The notes: generated by a model from the letters alone, not told the origin. Numbered from the stretch's first letter, positions 27,418 to 36,437 are shown. The stretch is 64,000 bases of DNA from Pseudorhizobium endolithicum (GCF_902153245.2 NZ_CABFWF030000012.1:374501-438500), one strand, 5' to 3'. Program-made: numbers and translations.

Positions 27418-27594
27418 ATGACCATTCAGGCTCATATTGCATCGCTTGAAAAGAAGCATGGTGCTCTCGAAGAGGAGCTCCAGAGCGTTCTTGCGTCTCC
27501 CTCGGCTGACGATCGGGAAATTGCGGAGATCAAGCGCCGCAAGCTTCGTCTCAAGGACGAACTGCAACGTCTGAAGGCGTCTACGCGCCACTAA
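27418..27594 (+). CDS. DUF465 (YdcH-like) small coiled-coil protein, second copy
   Basis: This 58-residue protein reads TIQAHIASLEKKHGALEEEL, SPSADDREIAEIKRRKLRLKDELQRL, a typical DUF465 helix pair with the RRKLRLKDEL core. AAGGAGGAC precedes the ATG at 27418. It is divergent from the other DUF465 gene (231 bp between starts). Function is unknown. Confidence 0.85.
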   Translation: MTIQAHIASLEKKHGALEEELQSVLASPSADDREIAEIKRRKLRLKDELQRLKASTRH

Positions 27595-27701
27595 AACCTT
27601 CAAAGGAGAATCTGCGGCCGCTGCCCGTGGCGTAGGTCCGGGCCATCAGGCGGCACCGAAAATCACCACCCAAGCAGAACCTGGTCGTGATTCCGCAGGG
27701 G

Positions 27702-27962
27702 TCACGACCAGAACTGGTCCAGCCAGAGGTTCATTTTGTCGAACCCTCTTTTGTTCACGGAATAGATCCTGCGCGTGCCCGACGCGCTGACCGTGACGAG
27801 ATTGCAATCCAGCAAAGCCTTCAGATGCTGCGAGACCGCCGGCCGGCTGATCGGTAGGCCCGCCGCCAGTTCGCTCACGGTCTTCGGCGCACGCCGAAGC
27901 TCCTCCAGGAGATGGCGGCGGTGGGGATCAGCGATCGCGGCGAAGGGATCGGTGCTGGTCAT
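27702..27962 (-). CDS. ArsR-family winged-helix regulator
   Basis: The 86-residue protein is a single wHTH domain: FAAIADPHRRHLLEELRRAPKTVSELAAGLPISRPAVSQHLKALLDCNLVTVSASGTRRIYSVN. It has no classical metal-binding CxC motif, so it is of the non-metal ArsR/SdpR type often paired with an AHSA1/SRPBCC gene. No such partner is adjacent. It may regulate the TauE gene, which ends upstream on the same strand, or itself. Confidence 0.85.
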   Translation of the reverse strand: MTSTDPFAAIADPHRRHLLEELRRAPKTVSELAAGLPISRPAVSQHLKALLDCNLVTVSASGTRRIYSVNKRGFDKMNLWLDQFWS

Positions 27963-28038
27963 GAAGGGAGGCTAGCTGAAGCGCCGGATACTGGCAATCT
28001 GATTGTGCACTGCGAAAGACGTGTCCTCCGCCCGTTCT

Positions 28039-28800
28039 TTACACAACGGAATCCCACAGGAGCTTCAGGCCGGTCACAAGGGCGAGGCTATAGGTCAGCG
28101 GATAGAAGACCTCCGTCCTCAGGTGCCGGATGATCCATGCGCCCATCATGGTTGCGACGAGCGCCACCGGAAACAGGGTCGCCGAGGTCACGAGGTTTTC
28201 CGCGTCAAGCGCTCCCAGCGCGAAATAGGGGATCAGCTTCACCGCATTGACGATGGCGAAGAAGCGGACGCTTGCGCCCGTATAGGAGCGCGGATCGAGT
28301 TTCAGCGGCAGGACATAGATCTGGAACGGCGGTCCGCCGGCGTGGGCGACGAAACTGGCATAGCCCGACAGGGTGCCCCAGAAGGTGGCGCGCACCGGGC
28401 GCTGGGGCTGTGGCGGCTGCTCGCCTCCCGACCGCGGGCCGTAGACCTGGTAAAAATACCGGACGGCGAACAGGATGGTGGACACGGCGATGACGAATTT
28501 CAGGGCATTCGGTGAAACCTGGGCGGAGGTCGCCCAGCCGAGGGCGATGCCGAGCATTCCGCCCGGCAGGATCACCAACAGCGTGCGGCGATCGTTGTCA
28601 TGGCGCCACGCCCAGAGCGCGACGATGTCCATGACGATCAGGATCGGCAGGAAGATGGCCGCCGCCTGCAGCGGATCGACGACCAGCGCCAGGATCGGCA
28701 CGCCCATCAGTGCGAAAGCACCCCCGAGACCGCCCTTGGAAAGACCGACGAGCAGGACGGCAGGGATCGCCGCGGCGAAGAAGGCGAGATCGAGTATCAT
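28039..28800 (-). CDS. TauE/SafE-family membrane transporter
   Basis: This 253-residue inner-membrane protein has about eight hydrophobic segments and the two-repeat TauE layout: LVGLSKGGLGGAFALMGVPILALVVDPLQAAAIFLP in the first half and GTLSGYASFVAHAGGPPFQIYVLP in the second. The family exports sulfite, sulfoacetate or other organic sulfonates; the substrate here is unknown. The ATG at 28800 has no good Shine-Dalgarno, but no better start is near. It is divergent from the ThiE-like gene. Confidence 0.85.
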   Translation of the reverse strand: MILDLAFFAAAIPAVLLVGLSKGGLGGAFALMGVPILALVVDPLQAAAIFLPILIVMDIVALWAWRHDNDRRTLLVILPGGMLGIALGWATSAQVSPNALKFVIAVSTILFAVRYFYQVYGPRSGGEQPPQPQRPVRATFWGTLSGYASFVAHAGGPPFQIYVLPLKLDPRSYTGASVRFFAIVNAVKLIPYFALGALDAENLVTSATLFPVALVATMMGAWIIRHLRTEVFYPLTYSLALVTGLKLLWDSVV

Positions 28801-28894
28801 GGGAGGCAGTTGATCCAGGTATCGGTCCGGTCTATCGAACGGGGAGGAAGAGCGAGCTCTACTCGTCTCACAAATCCGCCGGACAGGAAACAGC

Positions 28895-29548
28895 ATGACC
28901 GACGTCGAGAACCGTTGCCGCCTCGTTTTGATCCTGCCGCCGGGGGATGACGAGCAGATCCTGTCGGACCGGCTGGAGGCGGCCCTCGCCGGCGGCGACG
29001 TGGCCACCGTGATCGTGCCGCAGTATGACCGCAACGACGGCCAGTTCCAGTCGCTAGCCGAGCGGCTGGTGCCGATCATCCAGAATGCCGGCGCGGCCGC
29101 GCTTCTTTCGGGCGACAGCCGCGTCGCGGGCAGGGCCAAGGCCGACGGCCTGCACATGCAGTCCAGCCTCCAAGATCTCGAAGACGCGATCACCAAGTTC
29201 ACGCCGAAGATGATCGTCGGAGCGGGCGGCGCGACGGAACGGCACAAGGCCCTGGAAATCGGCGAACTCCAGCCGGACTACATCTTCTTCGGCAAGTTCG
29301 ACGGCGACATCAAGCCGGAGCCGCATCCGAAGAACCTGGCGCTTGCAGAATGGTGGGCTTCCATGGTCGAGATTCCGTGCATCGTGATGGGGGGCAACGA
29401 GGTTGCATCGGTCCCCCCGGCCGCGGAAACGGGCGCGGAATTCGTCGCGCTGCGCGATGCCGTGTTCAACCATGCCGATGGTCCTGAGAGAGCGGTGGCT
29501 GAAGCCAACCGCCTGCTTGACGAAAAAGCGCCACGGTTTGACGCTTGA
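28895..29548 (+). CDS. ThiE-like protein (thiamine-phosphate synthase superfamily), diverged
   Basis: The 217-residue TIM-barrel protein aligns with thiamine-phosphate synthase: LVPIIQNAGAAALLSGDSRVAGRAKADGLHMQ, MIVGAGGATERHKALEIGELQPDYIFFGKF and VMGGNEVASVPPAAETGAEFVALRDAVF. Several substrate-binding positions differ from bona fide ThiE: the ND pair is GDS, the serine of the GVS loop is replaced by GAGGA, and the TK motif after the FG strand is missing. It may therefore not make thiamine phosphate. It is translationally coupled to the Sel1 gene (ATGA-type overlap). Confidence 0.75.
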   Translation: MTDVENRCRLVLILPPGDDEQILSDRLEAALAGGDVATVIVPQYDRNDGQFQSLAERLVPIIQNAGAAALLSGDSRVAGRAKADGLHMQSSLQDLEDAITKFTPKMIVGAGGATERHKALEIGELQPDYIFFGKFDGDIKPEPHPKNLALAEWWASMVEIPCIVMGGNEVASVPPAAETGAEFVALRDAVFNHADGPERAVAEANRLLDEKAPRFDA

Positions 29549-30660
29549 TGGGCCGCATGCGCTCCTTCCGATCCTCTTCGCTTCCGGCCAGGATGATGCT
29601 CGTGACCGCCCTTGCCGCGGGCACGATGGCTGCCGACGTGTCCGCCCAGCAGGGGCAGCGGGCGATGACGCGCCCGGTCGAGCCGGACGCGCAACCGATG
29701 AAGAAGGGCAGGGTGGCAGAGGACGCAAGCGAGCAACCGGAGGGCATCGTGCCATCGGGCGGCGTCGATCTCTACCGGCGCATGGGCGCCGCTCTTCCAC
29801 CGGCCCCGGCGGAGAAACCCTATGAGGGCCCGATAGACGAAGCCTTCGGCGCCTACCAGAGGGGCCTCTACGTCACGGCGCTGGCAAAGGCGCTGCCGCG
29901 GGCCGAGGCGGGCGACGCCGCCGCGCAAACGCTGGTGGCCGAGATGATGACCAAGGGCCTGGGCATCAAGCGGGATCCGAAGGCGGCCGCGTTCTGGTAC
30001 GGGCAGGCGGCGGAGCGGGGCGATCCGGCCGCCATGTTCCAGTATGCCCTGCTGCTGATGACCGGCCGCCATGTCGAGCGCGACAAGGCGAAGGCCGACG
30101 AGTTCATGCGCAAGGCGGCCGAGGCGGGCAATTCCTCGGCGCAGTTCAACTGGGCGCAGATCCTTGTTTCGGACAATCCCGGAGAGAAGGGATTGAAGCT
30201 TGCTCTGCCGTTCTATGAGAAGGCGGCGGAGCAGGGACTGGCGGATGCCCAGTATGCCGTCGCGCAGCTCTACGTGGCGATAGAGGACGTCCCCCAGGAT
30301 AAGAAGGTGCAGGCCCGGACCTGGCTCCTGCGCGCCGCCAGGGCCGGATACGATACCGCCCAGCTCGACCTCGGCCTTTGGCTGGTGAACGGGGTCGGCG
30401 GCGAGCGGGATTATGAGGAAGGATTCCAGTGGATGCGGGTTGCTGCACTGCGCGGCAATGTTGTGGCGCAGAACAAGCTCGCCCATCTCTACATCAACGC
30501 ACTGGGCACCCGGCCCGACCCGGTGGAGGCTGCGAAGTGGTACGTGCTGTCGCGGCGGGCGGGCCTCAACGATCCGGAGCTCGAGGACTTCTTTCTCGGT
30601 ATCAACGAGGACCAGCAGAAGAAGGCGATCGAGGCCGCCAACCGGTTCCGGCGCAGTTGA
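29548..30660 (+). CDS. Exported Sel1-repeat (SLR) protein
   Basis: The 370-residue protein has a signal-like N-terminus (ARMMLVTALAAGTMAADVSAQ), a spacer and five or six Sel1 repeats from about residue 115. Examples are AAFWYGQAAERGDPAAMFQYALLLMTGRHV, ADEFMRKAAEAGNSSAQFNWAQIL and LPFYEKAAEQGLADAQYAVAQLYVA. Sel1 proteins act as adaptors; rhizobial ExoR, a periplasmic inhibitor, is one example, but this protein is longer. The ATG overlaps the ThiE-like stop codon. Its TGA abuts the convergent gene through TGATCA. Confidence 0.82.
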   Translation: MGRMRSFRSSSLPARMMLVTALAAGTMAADVSAQQGQRAMTRPVEPDAQPMKKGRVAEDASEQPEGIVPSGGVDLYRRMGAALPPAPAEKPYEGPIDEAFGAYQRGLYVTALAKALPRAEAGDAAAQTLVAEMMTKGLGIKRDPKAAAFWYGQAAERGDPAAMFQYALLLMTGRHVERDKAKADEFMRKAAEAGNSSAQFNWAQILVSDNPGEKGLKLALPFYEKAAEQGLADAQYAVAQLYVAIEDVPQDKKVQARTWLLRAARAGYDTAQLDLGLWLVNGVGGERDYEEGFQWMRVAALRGNVVAQNKLAHLYINALGTRPDPVEAAKWYVLSRRAGLNDPELEDFFLGINEDQQKKAIEAANRFRRS

Positions 30661-30999
30661 TCAGCCCGCCTTCGTCAGCGCGTAGCCTATCACAAGCGCA
30701 TGCCCGGCCGTCAGAACCAGCAGAACGAAGAGCCAGAGGCTCCTGTAAAGGCGTGGCGAGGCCGAGGCCTTGGGATCGAAGCGCGGCGTGAAGGCGAAGA
30801 TCAGCGTAGCGACGGCAGCCGCAACCGGGATGACCGACAGAGCGACCGGCGCGGGGGCATAGCGGCTCGGCGTGCCGTCCAGGCCGAAGTGAATCGCCAG
30901 ATCGGCCTCTGATCCGACCATGGACCAGCCCAGAAGCGATGCCGCGGCCATCGCGGTCACGAGGACCAGGCTTGCGGCCAGCGGCATGGCGATCTTCAT
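30661..30999 (-). CDS. DUF1648/SdpI N-terminal-like small membrane protein
   Basis: This 112-residue protein has about three membrane segments (LAASLVLVTAMAAASLLGWS, VIPVAAAVATLIFAFTP, LWLFVLLVLTAGHALVIGYAL). The LAIHFGLDGTPSRYAP loop is the hallmark of DUF1648, the first half of SdpI-type immunity proteins. The second SdpI half is missing. AAGGAGAG precedes the ATG at 30999. Function is unknown. Confidence 0.7.
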   Translation of the reverse strand: MKIAMPLAASLVLVTAMAAASLLGWSMVGSEADLAIHFGLDGTPSRYAPAPVALSVIPVAAAVATLIFAFTPRFDPKASASPRLYRSLWLFVLLVLTAGHALVIGYALTKAG

Positions 31000-31197
31000 C
31001 CGGCTCTCCTTCAGCAGCAGCCCCGGCATCGATCCTTGCAAGGAGGTTGGCTCTCCGCAAGCCTCGTGCCCGGCGCATGACTTGAATTTCCCTCGTTTTT
31101 GTGGTCTTGAACCCGCCGATCACTACATTGCCCTGAAATCAAGTCCCGCGGCAGGTCACATGCGGGACAGGCTTCCGCAATCCAAGGACCCTCCCGA

Positions 31198-31998
31198 ATG
31201 GCACGCTCCGCCCTACTCAACGTCATGGTTCAGGCTGCCCTCAAGGCCGGTAAGTCGCTGTCGCGCGACTTCGGCGAGGTGCAGAACCTGCAGGTCTCGG
31301 TGAAGGGCCCGAGCGACTTCGTCTCGCAGGCGGACCTGAAGGCGGAGAAAATCGTGCGCGACGAACTCCTCAAGGCGCGGCCGACCTACGGCTTCCTCGG
31401 GGAGGAAAGCGAGGAGATCAAGGGCACCGATGGCGCCCATCGTTGGCTGGTCGATCCCCTCGACGGCACGACGAATTTCCTGCACGGCATTCCCCAGTTC
31501 GCCGTCTCCATTGCCCTCGAACGCAATGGCGAGATCGTTGCCGGTGTCGTCTTCAACCCCGCGACCGACGAACTCTATACGGCGGAGAAGGGCGGCGGGG
31601 CATTCCTGAACGACCGCCGGCTGCGGGTCGCTGCGCGTCGCGTGCTCTCCGATTGCGTGATCGGCTGCGGCGTTCCGCATCTCGGACGCGGCAATCACGG
31701 GAAGTTCCTGGTCGAGCTTCGCCATGTCATGGGCGAGGTTGCCGGCATCCGCCGCATGGGTGCGGCGGCGCTGGATCTCGCCTATGTCGCCGCCGGACGG
31801 CTGGACGGCTTCTGGGAAACCGGCCTCTCTCCCTGGGACATGGCGGCAGGCCTGGTGCTGATCCGCGAGGCGGGCGGCTTCGTCAGCGACCTGAAGGGCG
31901 GGACGGACATGTTCGGCGAGGGCACCGTGGTCGCCGGCAACGAGCTCATCCAGAAGGCGCTGATCGAGGTGGCCAACCGGCCGGTGCCGACCCGCTGA
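31198..31998 (+). CDS. suhB: Inositol-1-monophosphatase family protein
   Basis: The 266-residue protein shows the Mg2+/Li+-sensitive phosphatase signatures: DFVSQADLKAEKIV, GFLGEESEE, WLVDPLDGTTNFLHGIPQFAVSIAL and LSPWDMAAGLVLIREAGG. It hydrolyses myo-inositol-1-phosphate or related sugar phosphates. In E. coli SuhB also takes part in rRNA antitermination. Length and motifs fit SuhB. It stands alone, 200 bp after the start of the divergent DUF1648 gene. Confidence 0.9.
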   Translation: MARSALLNVMVQAALKAGKSLSRDFGEVQNLQVSVKGPSDFVSQADLKAEKIVRDELLKARPTYGFLGEESEEIKGTDGAHRWLVDPLDGTTNFLHGIPQFAVSIALERNGEIVAGVVFNPATDELYTAEKGGGAFLNDRRLRVAARRVLSDCVIGCGVPHLGRGNHGKFLVELRHVMGEVAGIRRMGAAALDLAYVAAGRLDGFWETGLSPWDMAAGLVLIREAGGFVSDLKGGTDMFGEGTVVAGNELIQKALIEVANRPVPTR

Positions 31999-32100
31999 GC
32001 CGGGCAGCCCTGCCATCTCCGGCTGCGGCGCTTCCGCACTTCAATTCGTCGCATTTTTCCACTAGCCTCCGGCAAACATTACCGGAGGCCGAGTCACGAC

Positions 32101-33147
32101 ATGGTGGATGCGAGAGTGGACGATCTGGATGAGTCGGAGACCGGGCGCGCCGGCTACAGCCACAAGCTCTCCAACCCCGTCCCCTTTCTCTGGACGATGG
32201 TCATCTTCCTGATCCTCGTCGGATTCATCGCGGCAATCCTCTACCGCCAGGCGCATAACGCCTTCATGACCAATCCGGGCCTGAACGGCTTCATTCTCGG
32301 CGTTCTCATCATAGGCATCGTGCTGGTCTTCAATCAGGTCATCAGCCTGATCCCGGAAGTGCGGTGGTTCAACTCGTTCCGGGCGGCGGGAAGCGCCGAC
32401 AAGGTGGGGCGGGAGCCCCGGCTGCTGGCCCCGATGCGGGCATTGATCGGCCGGCGCCGCACCATGGCGCTCTCGACCTCATCGCAGCGGTCGATCCTGG
32501 ATTCGATCGGGACACGGCTCGATGAGTCCCGCGAAATCTCACGATACCTGATCGGTCTCCTGGTCTTCCTCGGCCTGCTCGGCACCTTCTGGGGCCTGAT
32601 CGGCACGATCGGCTCGATCAGCACCGTCATCCAGACGCTCGATGCGAACGGCGGGGACACCAACGATGTGCTCGCGGCGCTGAAAAGCGGGCTGACGGCG
32701 CCCCTCTCGGGCATGGGGACGGCCTTCTCGTCGTCGCTGCTCGGACTGTCCGGTTCGCTTATCCTCGGCTTCCTCGACATCCAGGCGGGGCGCGCTCAGA
32801 ACCGCTTCTATACGGAACTGGAGAACTGGCTTTCCTCCGTCACGGACGTCGGCTCCGACCTATCTCCTGCGGCACATACGAGATCGACAGGGGCGCCCGA
32901 AGAACTGCGGGCGCTGACGGAGCAGATGCGCAGGCTTGCGGCCGCACAGGCGAAGTCCCACGACAGCGGTTCCAACGAGAAGGCGCTTTCCGCCATGGCT
33001 AATCTTGCCGAAGGCATCCAGGGTCTCGTCAAGAACATGCGCAACGAGCAGCAGATGCTGCGCGACTGGATCGAGGCCCAGCAGGAGGAGGCGAAGACGT
33101 TGCGCCGGACGCTCGACCGGCTTTCCGAGAAGATCGGGAGCAAGTGA
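32101..33147 (+). CDS. MotA/TolQ/ExbB-like proton-channel protein
   Basis: This 348-residue protein has four hydrophobic segments (about residues 27-47, 62-83, 147-170, 195-225). The MotA/ExbB core is LLVFLGLLGTFWGLIGTIGSISTV and LTAPLSGMGTAFSSSLLGLSGSLILGFLD. A cytoplasmic coiled C-terminus (about 255-345) follows. It ends 3 bp before a MotB/OmpA-like partner, so the pair should form an ion-driven envelope complex. It is not part of a flagellar or Tol locus here. The substrate or mechanical output is unknown. Confidence 0.83.
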   Translation: MVDARVDDLDESETGRAGYSHKLSNPVPFLWTMVIFLILVGFIAAILYRQAHNAFMTNPGLNGFILGVLIIGIVLVFNQVISLIPEVRWFNSFRAAGSADKVGREPRLLAPMRALIGRRRTMALSTSSQRSILDSIGTRLDESREISRYLIGLLVFLGLLGTFWGLIGTIGSISTVIQTLDANGGDTNDVLAALKSGLTAPLSGMGTAFSSSLLGLSGSLILGFLDIQAGRAQNRFYTELENWLSSVTDVGSDLSPAAHTRSTGAPEELRALTEQMRRLAAAQAKSHDSGSNEKALSAMANLAEGIQGLVKNMRNEQQMLRDWIEAQQEEAKTLRRTLDRLSEKIGSK

Positions 33148-33150
33148 CGG

Positions 33151-34182
33151 ATGGCTCTCGTGAGGAACCGCCGTCGCGAACGGGGCGTCGACTACTGGCC
33201 GGGATTCGTGGACGCGCTCTCCACGCTTCTGCTCGCCATCATGTTCCTGCTGACGGTCTTCGTGCTGGCGCAGTACCTGCTCAGCCGCGAGATCACGGGA
33301 CGTGACGAGGTTCTCAACCGGCTGAACAGCCAGATCGCGGAGCTGACGGAACTGCTGGCGCTGGAGAAGGGAAACGCACAGGACCTTGAGGACACGCTTG
33401 CGAACCTCCAGTCTTCGCTGGCGGTCTCCGAGAACGAGAGATCACGCCTGCAGGCCCTGCTCGACCAGGGCGCAGGCTCCAGCGATGCCGCCAACAGCCG
33501 GATCGGGCAGCTGACCGAGCAGTTGAACGAGGAACAGCAGGTCAGCGCCCGCGCGATGAGCCAGATTGAACTGCTCAACCAGCAGATCGCCGCCCTCAGG
33601 GCCCAGATCGCCGCCGTGGAGCAGGCGCTGCAGGCCTCGGAAGCGAAGGACCAGGCGTCACAGACGCAGATCGCCGATCTCGGGCGGAGGCTGAACGTGG
33701 CGCTTGCCCAGCGGGTGCAGGAACTGAACCGCTACCGGTCGGATTTCTTCGGCCGCCTGCGGGAGATCCTCTCCGATCGCGAGAACATCCGTATCGTCGG
33801 CGACCGCTTCGTCTTCCAGTCGGAAGTCCTGTTCCCCGTGGGCGGAAGCGAGCTGGACGAGGCGGGACGCGCCGAAATGGACAAGCTGGCGGCCGCGCTC
33901 CTCGACCTGGCGAAGGAAATACCCTCCGAGATCAACTGGGTGCTGCGCGTCGACGGGCATACCGACAATGCGCCGCTTTCCGGTACGGGACGCTATCGCG
34001 ATAACTGGGAATTGTCGTCGGCGCGCGCGACCTCTGTCGTCAAACACCTGATCGGGCGGGGCGTGCCTGCGAACCGGCTGGTCGCTGCAGGGTTCGGCGA
34101 GTTTCAGCCGATCGCGGAGGGTGATGCCCCAGAGGCGAGAAACCAGAACCGCCGCATCGAATTGAAGCTTACCGAGCGCTGA
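33151..34182 (+). CDS. MotB-like protein with coiled coil and OmpA peptidoglycan-binding domain
   Basis: The 343-residue protein starts with a single membrane span (about 20-43) that carries an aspartate at its N-terminal end (WPGFVDALSTLLLAIMFLLT, Asp21), at the place of the proton-binding Asp of MotB. A long Gln/Glu-rich coiled coil (about 50-195) leads to an OmpA domain (about 215-343; RVDGHTDNAPLS, NWELSSARATSVVKHLI, NRRIELKL). It pairs with the MotA-like gene 3 bp upstream. The last 14 bp overlap the convergent ABC transporter gene. Confidence 0.85.
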   Translation: MALVRNRRRERGVDYWPGFVDALSTLLLAIMFLLTVFVLAQYLLSREITGRDEVLNRLNSQIAELTELLALEKGNAQDLEDTLANLQSSLAVSENERSRLQALLDQGAGSSDAANSRIGQLTEQLNEEQQVSARAMSQIELLNQQIAALRAQIAAVEQALQASEAKDQASQTQIADLGRRLNVALAQRVQELNRYRSDFFGRLREILSDRENIRIVGDRFVFQSEVLFPVGGSELDEAGRAEMDKLAAALLDLAKEIPSEINWVLRVDGHTDNAPLSGTGRYRDNWELSSARATSVVKHLIGRGVPANRLVAAGFGEFQPIAEGDAPEARNQNRRIELKLTER

Positions 34183-35965
34183 TGCCCTCGTGGTCGAAGT
34201 CGTGGAACTGGAGGCGTGCCAGCTTCGCATAGAGGCCGCCCTTCGCCACCAGGCTCTGGTGGGTCCCTTCCTCCACGATCCGGCCCTCGTCCATGACCAG
34301 GATTCGGTCGGCCTTCAGGACGGTGGCAAGCCGATGGGCGATGACCAGCGTGGTGCGGTCCTTCATCAACCCGTCCAGAGCCTTCTGAACCAGGGTTTCG
34401 CTTTCAGCGTCGAGCGCTGATGTCGCCTCGTCGAGCAGCAGGACCGGCGCGTCGCGCAGGATGGCGCGGGCGATGGCGATCCGCTGGCGCTGGCCGCCGG
34501 AGAGCGTGACGCCCCGTTCCCCGGCAAGCGTGTCGTAGCCGTCTTCCAGCTTGGAGATGAATTCGTCGGCCTGTGCGGCAATGGCGGCCGCGCGAACGGC
34601 TTCCCGGGAGGCGTCAGAACTGCCGAAGGCAATGTTGTCGTGGATGGAGGTCGCGAATATCGTCACGTCCTGCGGCACCATCGCCAGGCGGGCGCGGAGG
34701 TCCTTCAGCGAGGCCTCGCGAAGGTCGATCCCGTCCAGCCGCACCGTACCGGAGACCGGATCGTAGAAGCGCAGAAGCAGCGAGAAGATGGTGCTCTTGC
34801 CGGCGCCGGAAGGGCCGACCACGGCCACCGTCTCGCCGGGCTGTACCTCGAGCGAAAGGCCGTTCAGGGTGACCGTATTCTCGCGGGAGGGATAGGCGAA
34901 GGAGACGTTCTCGAAGCTGACGGCACCCCGCGCTGGTTGGGGAAGAGCGACAGGGGAGGTGGGTTCGCGCACCGCCGGCACCTCGTGCAACAGCTCCGTC
35001 AGGCGCTCGGCGGCACCACCGGCCTGCGAGAGTTCGCCCCAGACCTCCGATAGCTGGCCCAGCGCGCTGGCGGCGATGACCGAATAGAGCACGAACTGGC
35101 CGAGCGTTCCTGCCGTCATCGAGCCGGCGAGTACGTTCTGAGCGCCGTACCAGAGGACGCCGACAATGCTGCCGAAGACCATGAAAATGGCGAAGCCGGT
35201 GAGCAGCGCCCGGGAGCGGATCGCCGCGCGGGCCGCCTCGAAGGCGTCCTCCACCGTTCCGGCATAACGTGCGGTGGCGGCGGCCTCGCCGTTGAAGGCC
35301 TGCACGGTGCGGGTTGCGCCGATGGTTTCGGAAGCGAACGAGGAGGTCCGCGCCAGCGTATCCTGGGCGGCTCGCGACCGCTTCCTGACCGAACGACCGA
35401 AGGCGACGAGCGGGAAGACGATGATCGGGATGGCGCCGAGCGCCAGGCTGGAGAGTTGCGGGCTGGTATAGACCATCATTCCCACGGCGCCGAGACAGAG
35501 GATCGTGTTGCGAAGGGCCTGCGAGGCAGCAGAACCGAAGGCAGACTTGATCTGAATCGTGTCGGCGGTGAGACGCGAAACGATCTCGCCCGACTGGTTG
35601 ACGTCGAAGAAGGCGGGAGAGAGGGTTGTCACCCGGCCGAAGACATCGCGGCGCAGATCGGCCACCACCCGCTCACCGACGGTGATGACGAAATAGTAGC
35701 GCAGCGCGCTGGCCAGGGCCAGAAGGCCGGCAAGGGCGAGCAGCATGCCGAAATAGTTATTGATGAAGCTTCCGTTGGCGGCGGCGAAGCCGTGGTCCAT
35801 CATGCGGCGGACGGCGAGCGGCAGCGCGAGCGTCGTGGCGGCGGAGAGGACGAGGGCGAAGAGAGCCCCAACGACAAGACCGCGATAGCGGGACAGATAG
35901 GGAAGGAGCCTTGCCAACGGTCGGATGGCCTTGCCTCTCGGCTGTCTGTCTTCTGAATGCGCCAC
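34169..35965 (-). CDS. ABC exporter, fused membrane and ATPase domains (MsbA-like)
   Basis: This 598-residue half-transporter has six membrane spans (about residues 15-310) and an ATPase domain with Walker A VGPSGAGKST, Q-loop VPQDVTIF, signature LSGGQRQRIAIARA, Walker B VLLLDEATSALD and H-loop VIAHRLATV. Homodimers of this type export lipid A, glycolipids or drugs. The substrate cannot be fixed. I chose GTG 35965, preceded by GGGGG at good spacing; an upstream ATG (36085) would add 40 hydrophilic residues. Confidence 0.9.
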   Translation of the reverse strand: MAHSEDRQPRGKAIRPLARLLPYLSRYRGLVVGALFALVLSAATTLALPLAVRRMMDHGFAAANGSFINNYFGMLLALAGLLALASALRYYFVITVGERVVADLRRDVFGRVTTLSPAFFDVNQSGEIVSRLTADTIQIKSAFGSAASQALRNTILCLGAVGMMVYTSPQLSSLALGAIPIIVFPLVAFGRSVRKRSRAAQDTLARTSSFASETIGATRTVQAFNGEAAATARYAGTVEDAFEAARAAIRSRALLTGFAIFMVFGSIVGVLWYGAQNVLAGSMTAGTLGQFVLYSVIAASALGQLSEVWGELSQAGGAAERLTELLHEVPAVREPTSPVALPQPARGAVSFENVSFAYPSRENTVTLNGLSLEVQPGETVAVVGPSGAGKSTIFSLLLRFYDPVSGTVRLDGIDLREASLKDLRARLAMVPQDVTIFATSIHDNIAFGSSDASREAVRAAAIAAQADEFISKLEDGYDTLAGERGVTLSGGQRQRIAIARAILRDAPVLLLDEATSALDAESETLVQKALDGLMKDRTTLVIAHRLATVLKADRILVMDEGRIVEEGTHQSLVAKGGLYAKLARLQFHDFDHEGISAR

Positions 35966-36148
35966 TTTACCCCCAGAGCGATCGGACTCTTTTCTGAGAC
36001 CGGCGCCACTTGTGCTCCCGGCGCCCTTCCTGTATAGGCTCCGCATCGAATTGGGAAGCCGTGGCCAGCCGGTCTGCGGCTTCATTTATTGAAGAGGGTC
36101 TGCGATCGCAATTGCGACATATGGACCTCGCAGCGCAGGATTATCGAC

Positions 36149-36370
36149 ATGAAGGCTGACATTCATCCCGCATACCACATGATCAAGGTCGTCATGACCG
36201 ATGGTACCGAATACGAAACCCGCTCGACCTGGGGTTCGGAAGGCGCCACCATGAACCTCGAGATCGACCCCAAGTCGCATCCGGCCTGGACCGGCGGCAA
36301 CCAGCAGCTCATGGACCGCGGCGGCCGCGTCTCCAAGTTCAACAAGCGCTTCGGCGGCCTCGGCCTCTAA
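36149..36370 (+). CDS. rpmE: 50S ribosomal protein L31, zinc-independent type
   Basis: The 73-residue protein shows [41 protein letters not shown] and the C-terminal [10 protein letters not shown] signature of long-form L31. The CxxC zinc ligands are absent. L31 bridges the large and small subunits. AGGA precedes the ATG and a strong terminator follows. Confidence 0.95.
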   Translation: MKADIHPAYHMIKVVMTDGTEYETRSTWGSEGATMNLEIDPKSHPAWTGGNQQLMDRGGRVSKFNKRFGGLGL

Positions 36371-36390
36371 GCCTTTCGAACATCCGAAAA

Positions 36391-36417
36391 AGACCCGGCG
36401 CCCGCCGGGTTTTTTTA
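36391..36417 (+). terminator. Terminator of rpmE
   Basis: ACCCGGC / GCCGGGT with a GCCC loop is followed by seven T, 22 bp after the rpmE stop codon. Confidence 0.85.
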
Positions 36418-36437
36418 TGCCTTGTCGCCGGCCCGAA

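Noticed and set aside
28801..29247. N-terminal extension of the TauE-like gene
   Set aside because: It would run antisense through the ThiE-like gene; the membrane protein starts naturally at 28800.
30999..31197. Possible suhB/mmgR-type small RNA upstream of the inositol monophosphatase gene
   Set aside because: I looked for the CCTCC-rich loop hairpins on both strands and did not find them.
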